DNA of 45,732 nt, from assembly GCA_964555675.1 (NCBI GenBank), contig CAZKTU010000024.1, positions 1 through 45,732 on the forward strand, read 5' to 3'. The position numbers and the translations under genes are program-made. Positions within the stretch are counted from its first letter, which is position 1. Each line of letters begins with the position of its first letter. The stretch is from CAIWXH01 sp964555675. Its GTDB lineage: Bacteria > Chloroflexota > Chloroflexia > Chloroflexales > Chloroflexaceae. Positions 44,277-45,732 of this stretch are shown one piece after another. The notes beneath the pieces are model-generated. The model was given only the letters and a program-made list of their open reading frames with translations. It was not told where the DNA came from and did not search any database.

Positions 44277-44996
44277 ATGAGCGACTTTTACACCACGCTG
44301 CGCGACGCGATCAGGGACGGCAGGGCCGTAGCCACGGCGACGCTGATCGCGGGGGCGGGGGCGCCGGGCGCCAAGCTGCTGCTCTGGCCCGACGGCTCGA
44401 GCGAGGGCGGGCTGGGCGAGCCTGGGCTCGACGCGCGGGTGCGCGCCGCCGCTGCGCCGCTGCTGGCCCGGGGCGAGACACGGGTGATCGAGGACCCCGC
44501 GAGCGGGGCCGCGGTCTTCGTCGAGAGCTTCGTGCCGCCGCCGACCCTGTTTATGGTGGGCGGGGTGCATATTGCGGTGGCCCTGGCGGCCCTGGCTAAG
44601 GTCGTGGGCTTTCGCACCGTGGTGATCGACGCCCGTTCGGCATTCGCCAGCGAGGAGCGTTTTGCCCACGTCGACGAGCTGGTGGTGGCCTGGCCCGACG
44701 AGGCCCTCGAGGGCCGGCTGGACGCGCGCAGCTGCGTGGCGGTGCTCACCCACGACCCGAAGCTCGACGACCCAGCCCTGCGGGTGGCCCTGAGCTCGCC
44801 GGCCCGCTACATCGGGGCCCTGGGCAGCCCGACTACCCACGCGAAGCGGCTCGAGCGCCTGACCGCCGAGGGCTTCGACGAGGCGGCCCTGGCGCGGATC
44901 AGCGGGCCGATTGGCCTGCCGATCGGGGCGAAGACGGCCGAGGAGATCGCCGTGAGCATCCTGGCGCAGATCGTCAAGGTGCAGCGAGCAGCGTAA
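44277..44996 (+). CDS. XdhC C-terminal Rossmann-domain protein
   Basis: A 239-residue protein. The N-terminal part resembles a second XdhC-type domain (ATATLIAGAGAPGAKLLLW). The C-terminal part is the XdhC Rossmann domain: LFMVGGVHIAVALAALAKVVGF, TVVIDARSAFAS, VAVLTHDPKLDDPAL and YIGALGSPTTHAKR. It ends with the usual IGLPIGAKTAEEIAVSILAQIV. It probably acts as a complex with the protein encoded 15 bases upstream to insert molybdenum cofactor. GAGAGGCGGGAG precedes the ATG. Confidence 0.9.
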   Translation: MSDFYTTLRDAIRDGRAVATATLIAGAGAPGAKLLLWPDGSSEGGLGEPGLDARVRAAAAPLLARGETRVIEDPASGAAVFVESFVPPPTLFMVGGVHIAVALAALAKVVGFRTVVIDARSAFASEERFAHVDELVVAWPDEALEGRLDARSCVAVLTHDPKLDDPALRVALSSPARYIGALGSPTTHAKRLERLTAEGFDEAALARISGPIGLPIGAKTAEEIAVSILAQIVKVQRAA

Positions 44997-45008
44997 GGAT
45001 CAGTCGTG

Positions 45009-45260
45009 ATGGACCCACAGCTTGCTGAGTGGCTGTACGAGGGTGCGCTGGCCCTGAGCCAGGGCGAGCAGGAGCGGGGACGGGCGCTGCTGCTGCGGGT
45101 GGTCGAGGCCAATGAGGAGATCGAGGAGGCCTGGCTGTGGCTCAGCGGGGCGGTGGACGACCCCGACGATCAGCGCACGGCCCTCGAGAATGTGCTGGCC
45201 CTGAACCCGCAGAACCCCTACGCCCTGTATGGGCTCGACGTGCTCGACGGGCGCGCGTGA
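45009..45260 (+). CDS. Small TPR-like protein with AWLWLSG motif
   Basis: An 83-residue soluble protein. The sequence ALSQGEQERGRALLLRVVEA, then EEAWLWLSGAVDDPDDQRTALENVLALNPQNPYALYGL, is a variant TPR pair. I associate it strongly with Chloroflexota, where it appears alone or fused to FHA or zinc-ribbon proteins. It has no catalytic residue and is probably an interaction module. The ATG at 45009 directly follows a GTG (45006) that could also initiate; AAGGATC is the ribosome site. It begins 12 bases after the XdhC gene and ends 18 bases before repeat copy C. Confidence 0.82.
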   Translation: MDPQLAEWLYEGALALSQGEQERGRALLLRVVEANEEIEEAWLWLSGAVDDPDDQRTALENVLALNPQNPYALYGLDVLDGRA

Positions 45261-45278
45261 CGGGGAAGCCGGAGGAGT

Positions 45279-45397
45279 CTGTCTGGTTGTGACCAAGGAC
45301 GAAAGACCAAAGACCAACTGCTCAGCCGGAGCCCGGCCTTGGTCCTTGGTCCCTGGTCTTTGGTCAGGACTGGCAGAGGACTTCTCGCTGGCACAAC
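45279..45397 (+). repeat. Dispersed heptad hairpin element, copy C
   Basis: A 119-bp element between convergent genes. The left arm (45290-45317) and right arm (45339-45366) are each four heptads and can pair over about 24 of 28 positions, counting one G-T. The loop itself contains GCCGG-agc-CCGGC. It matches copy B in orientation and copy A inverted. This is the cleanest hairpin of the family and probably ends transcription from both sides. Confidence 0.93.
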
Positions 45398-45419
45398 TCA
45401 TCCGCACCCTGACGGGCAG

Positions 45420-45732
45420 TTAGGCCGAGGCGCGGGTCTTGCGCCGCGGCGTGGCTGGGGTCGCTTCGGGGGTGATCTCGGCTGTGACGGCCGGGGCGGC
45501 GCTGGGCGCCGGCCTGTTCTTGGCGACCCGTACGGGAGTGGCGGGGGCGACCTCGGCGGGGGCTGGGGCGACCTCGGCTACTGCGACCGGGGCGCTCGCG
45601 GCCCGCGCCGCGGGCGCAGCCTTGCGTGGGGCGGCGGGGGCGGGGGCGACCTCGGCCACTGCGACTGGGGCGCTTGTGGCCCGCGCCGCGGGCGCAGCCT
45701 TGCGTGGGGCGGCCTTGCGCGGGGCGGCCGGG
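45420..45732 (-). CDS. Ala/Pro-rich repetitive protein, 5' end cut by window
   Basis: The last 103 codons of a longer gene; the frame is open to the right edge and the start lies beyond it. The sequence is almost wholly Ala, Pro, Val, Arg and Lys, with two copies of a 26-residue unit (APRKAAPAARA, then SAPVAVAEVAPAPA). It ends in TPATPRRKTRASA. Basic Ala/Pro-rich tails like this occur on bacterial histone-like or nucleic-acid-binding proteins and some other large proteins. The folded part that would identify it is not in the window. Confidence 0.7.
   Translation of the reverse strand, partial: PAAPRKAAPRKAAPAARATSAPVAVAEVAPAPAAPRKAAPAARAASAPVAVAEVAPAPAEVAPATPVRVAKNRPAPSAAPAVTAEITPEATPATPRRKTRASA
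45501..45732 (-). repeat. 78-bp coding tandem repeat
   Basis: The Ala/Pro-rich frame contains two near-identical 78-bp units (26 codons each) plus partial units at the window edge. Slippage or unequal exchange could change the copy number. Unit borders are approximate. Confidence 0.65.

Overview
The window is about 46 kb of very GC-rich DNA with strong bacterial sigma-70-like promoters. It most likely comes from a filamentous or gliding member of the Chloroflexota, class Chloroflexia. This rests on several signs together: large family-39-type membrane glycosyltransferases with extracytoplasmic tails, a lipoprotein-type TAXI-TRAP binding protein, a small TPR protein with the AWLWLSG signature, an XRE/NB-ARC/TPR regulator, and heptameric TTTGGTC repeats. 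I am fairly sure of the phylum and not of the genus. No rRNA, tRNA, CRISPR array, integrase or transposase is visible, and no gene-free stretch exceeds 300 bases.

Layout. 1-3157: a heptad repeat and one STAND-type regulator, broken only by an assembly gap whose two sides repeat the same 55 bases. 3163-5222 (minus): a di-haem cytochrome c peroxidase/MauG-type protein and a small secreted protein, separated by a large hairpin. 5428-13220: a compact chemosensory set (CheW, CheW-like, six-TM receptor, hybrid CheA, CheY-like, CheB, CheR-TPR). 13235-19357: a partner-switching and second-messenger set on the same strand (SpoIIE-type phosphatase, TPR scaffold, RsbW-type kinase, STAS antagonist, response regulator, REC-GAF-HD-GYP). 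It ends at a 15-bp perfect bidirectional terminator shared with convergent gyrA (19434-21899).

22084-34124: a metallophosphoesterase, then a cell-surface glycosylation cluster of four large polytopic glycosyltransferases and one GT4 enzyme. Three of the four membrane enzymes share one extracytoplasmic beta-rich domain, carried at the N-terminus in one and the C-terminus in two. The last of them is bracketed by an inverted pair of 130-bp repeats. 34266-36987 (minus): a GltD-type small subunit without its large partner, and a patatin-like lipase. 37109-39042: a CoxE-like VWA protein and a TPR protein. 39091-43683: a probable fluoroacetate dehalogenase-type hydrolase divergent from a TAXI-type TRAP transporter. 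43953-45260: an XdhC-type factor split into two genes, and a small TPR protein. The right edge cuts an Ala/Pro-rich protein with 78-bp internal repeats.

The strongest candidate for an undescribed system is the 14-kb block 5428-19357. It places a receptor/CheA pathway, a serine phosphatase/kinase/STAS partner switch and a cyclic-di-GMP phosphodiesterase end to end on one strand, with no flagellar, pilus or sigma-factor gene beside them. A second, independent signal is the family of hairpin-forming heptad repeats placed within a few bases of gene ends.
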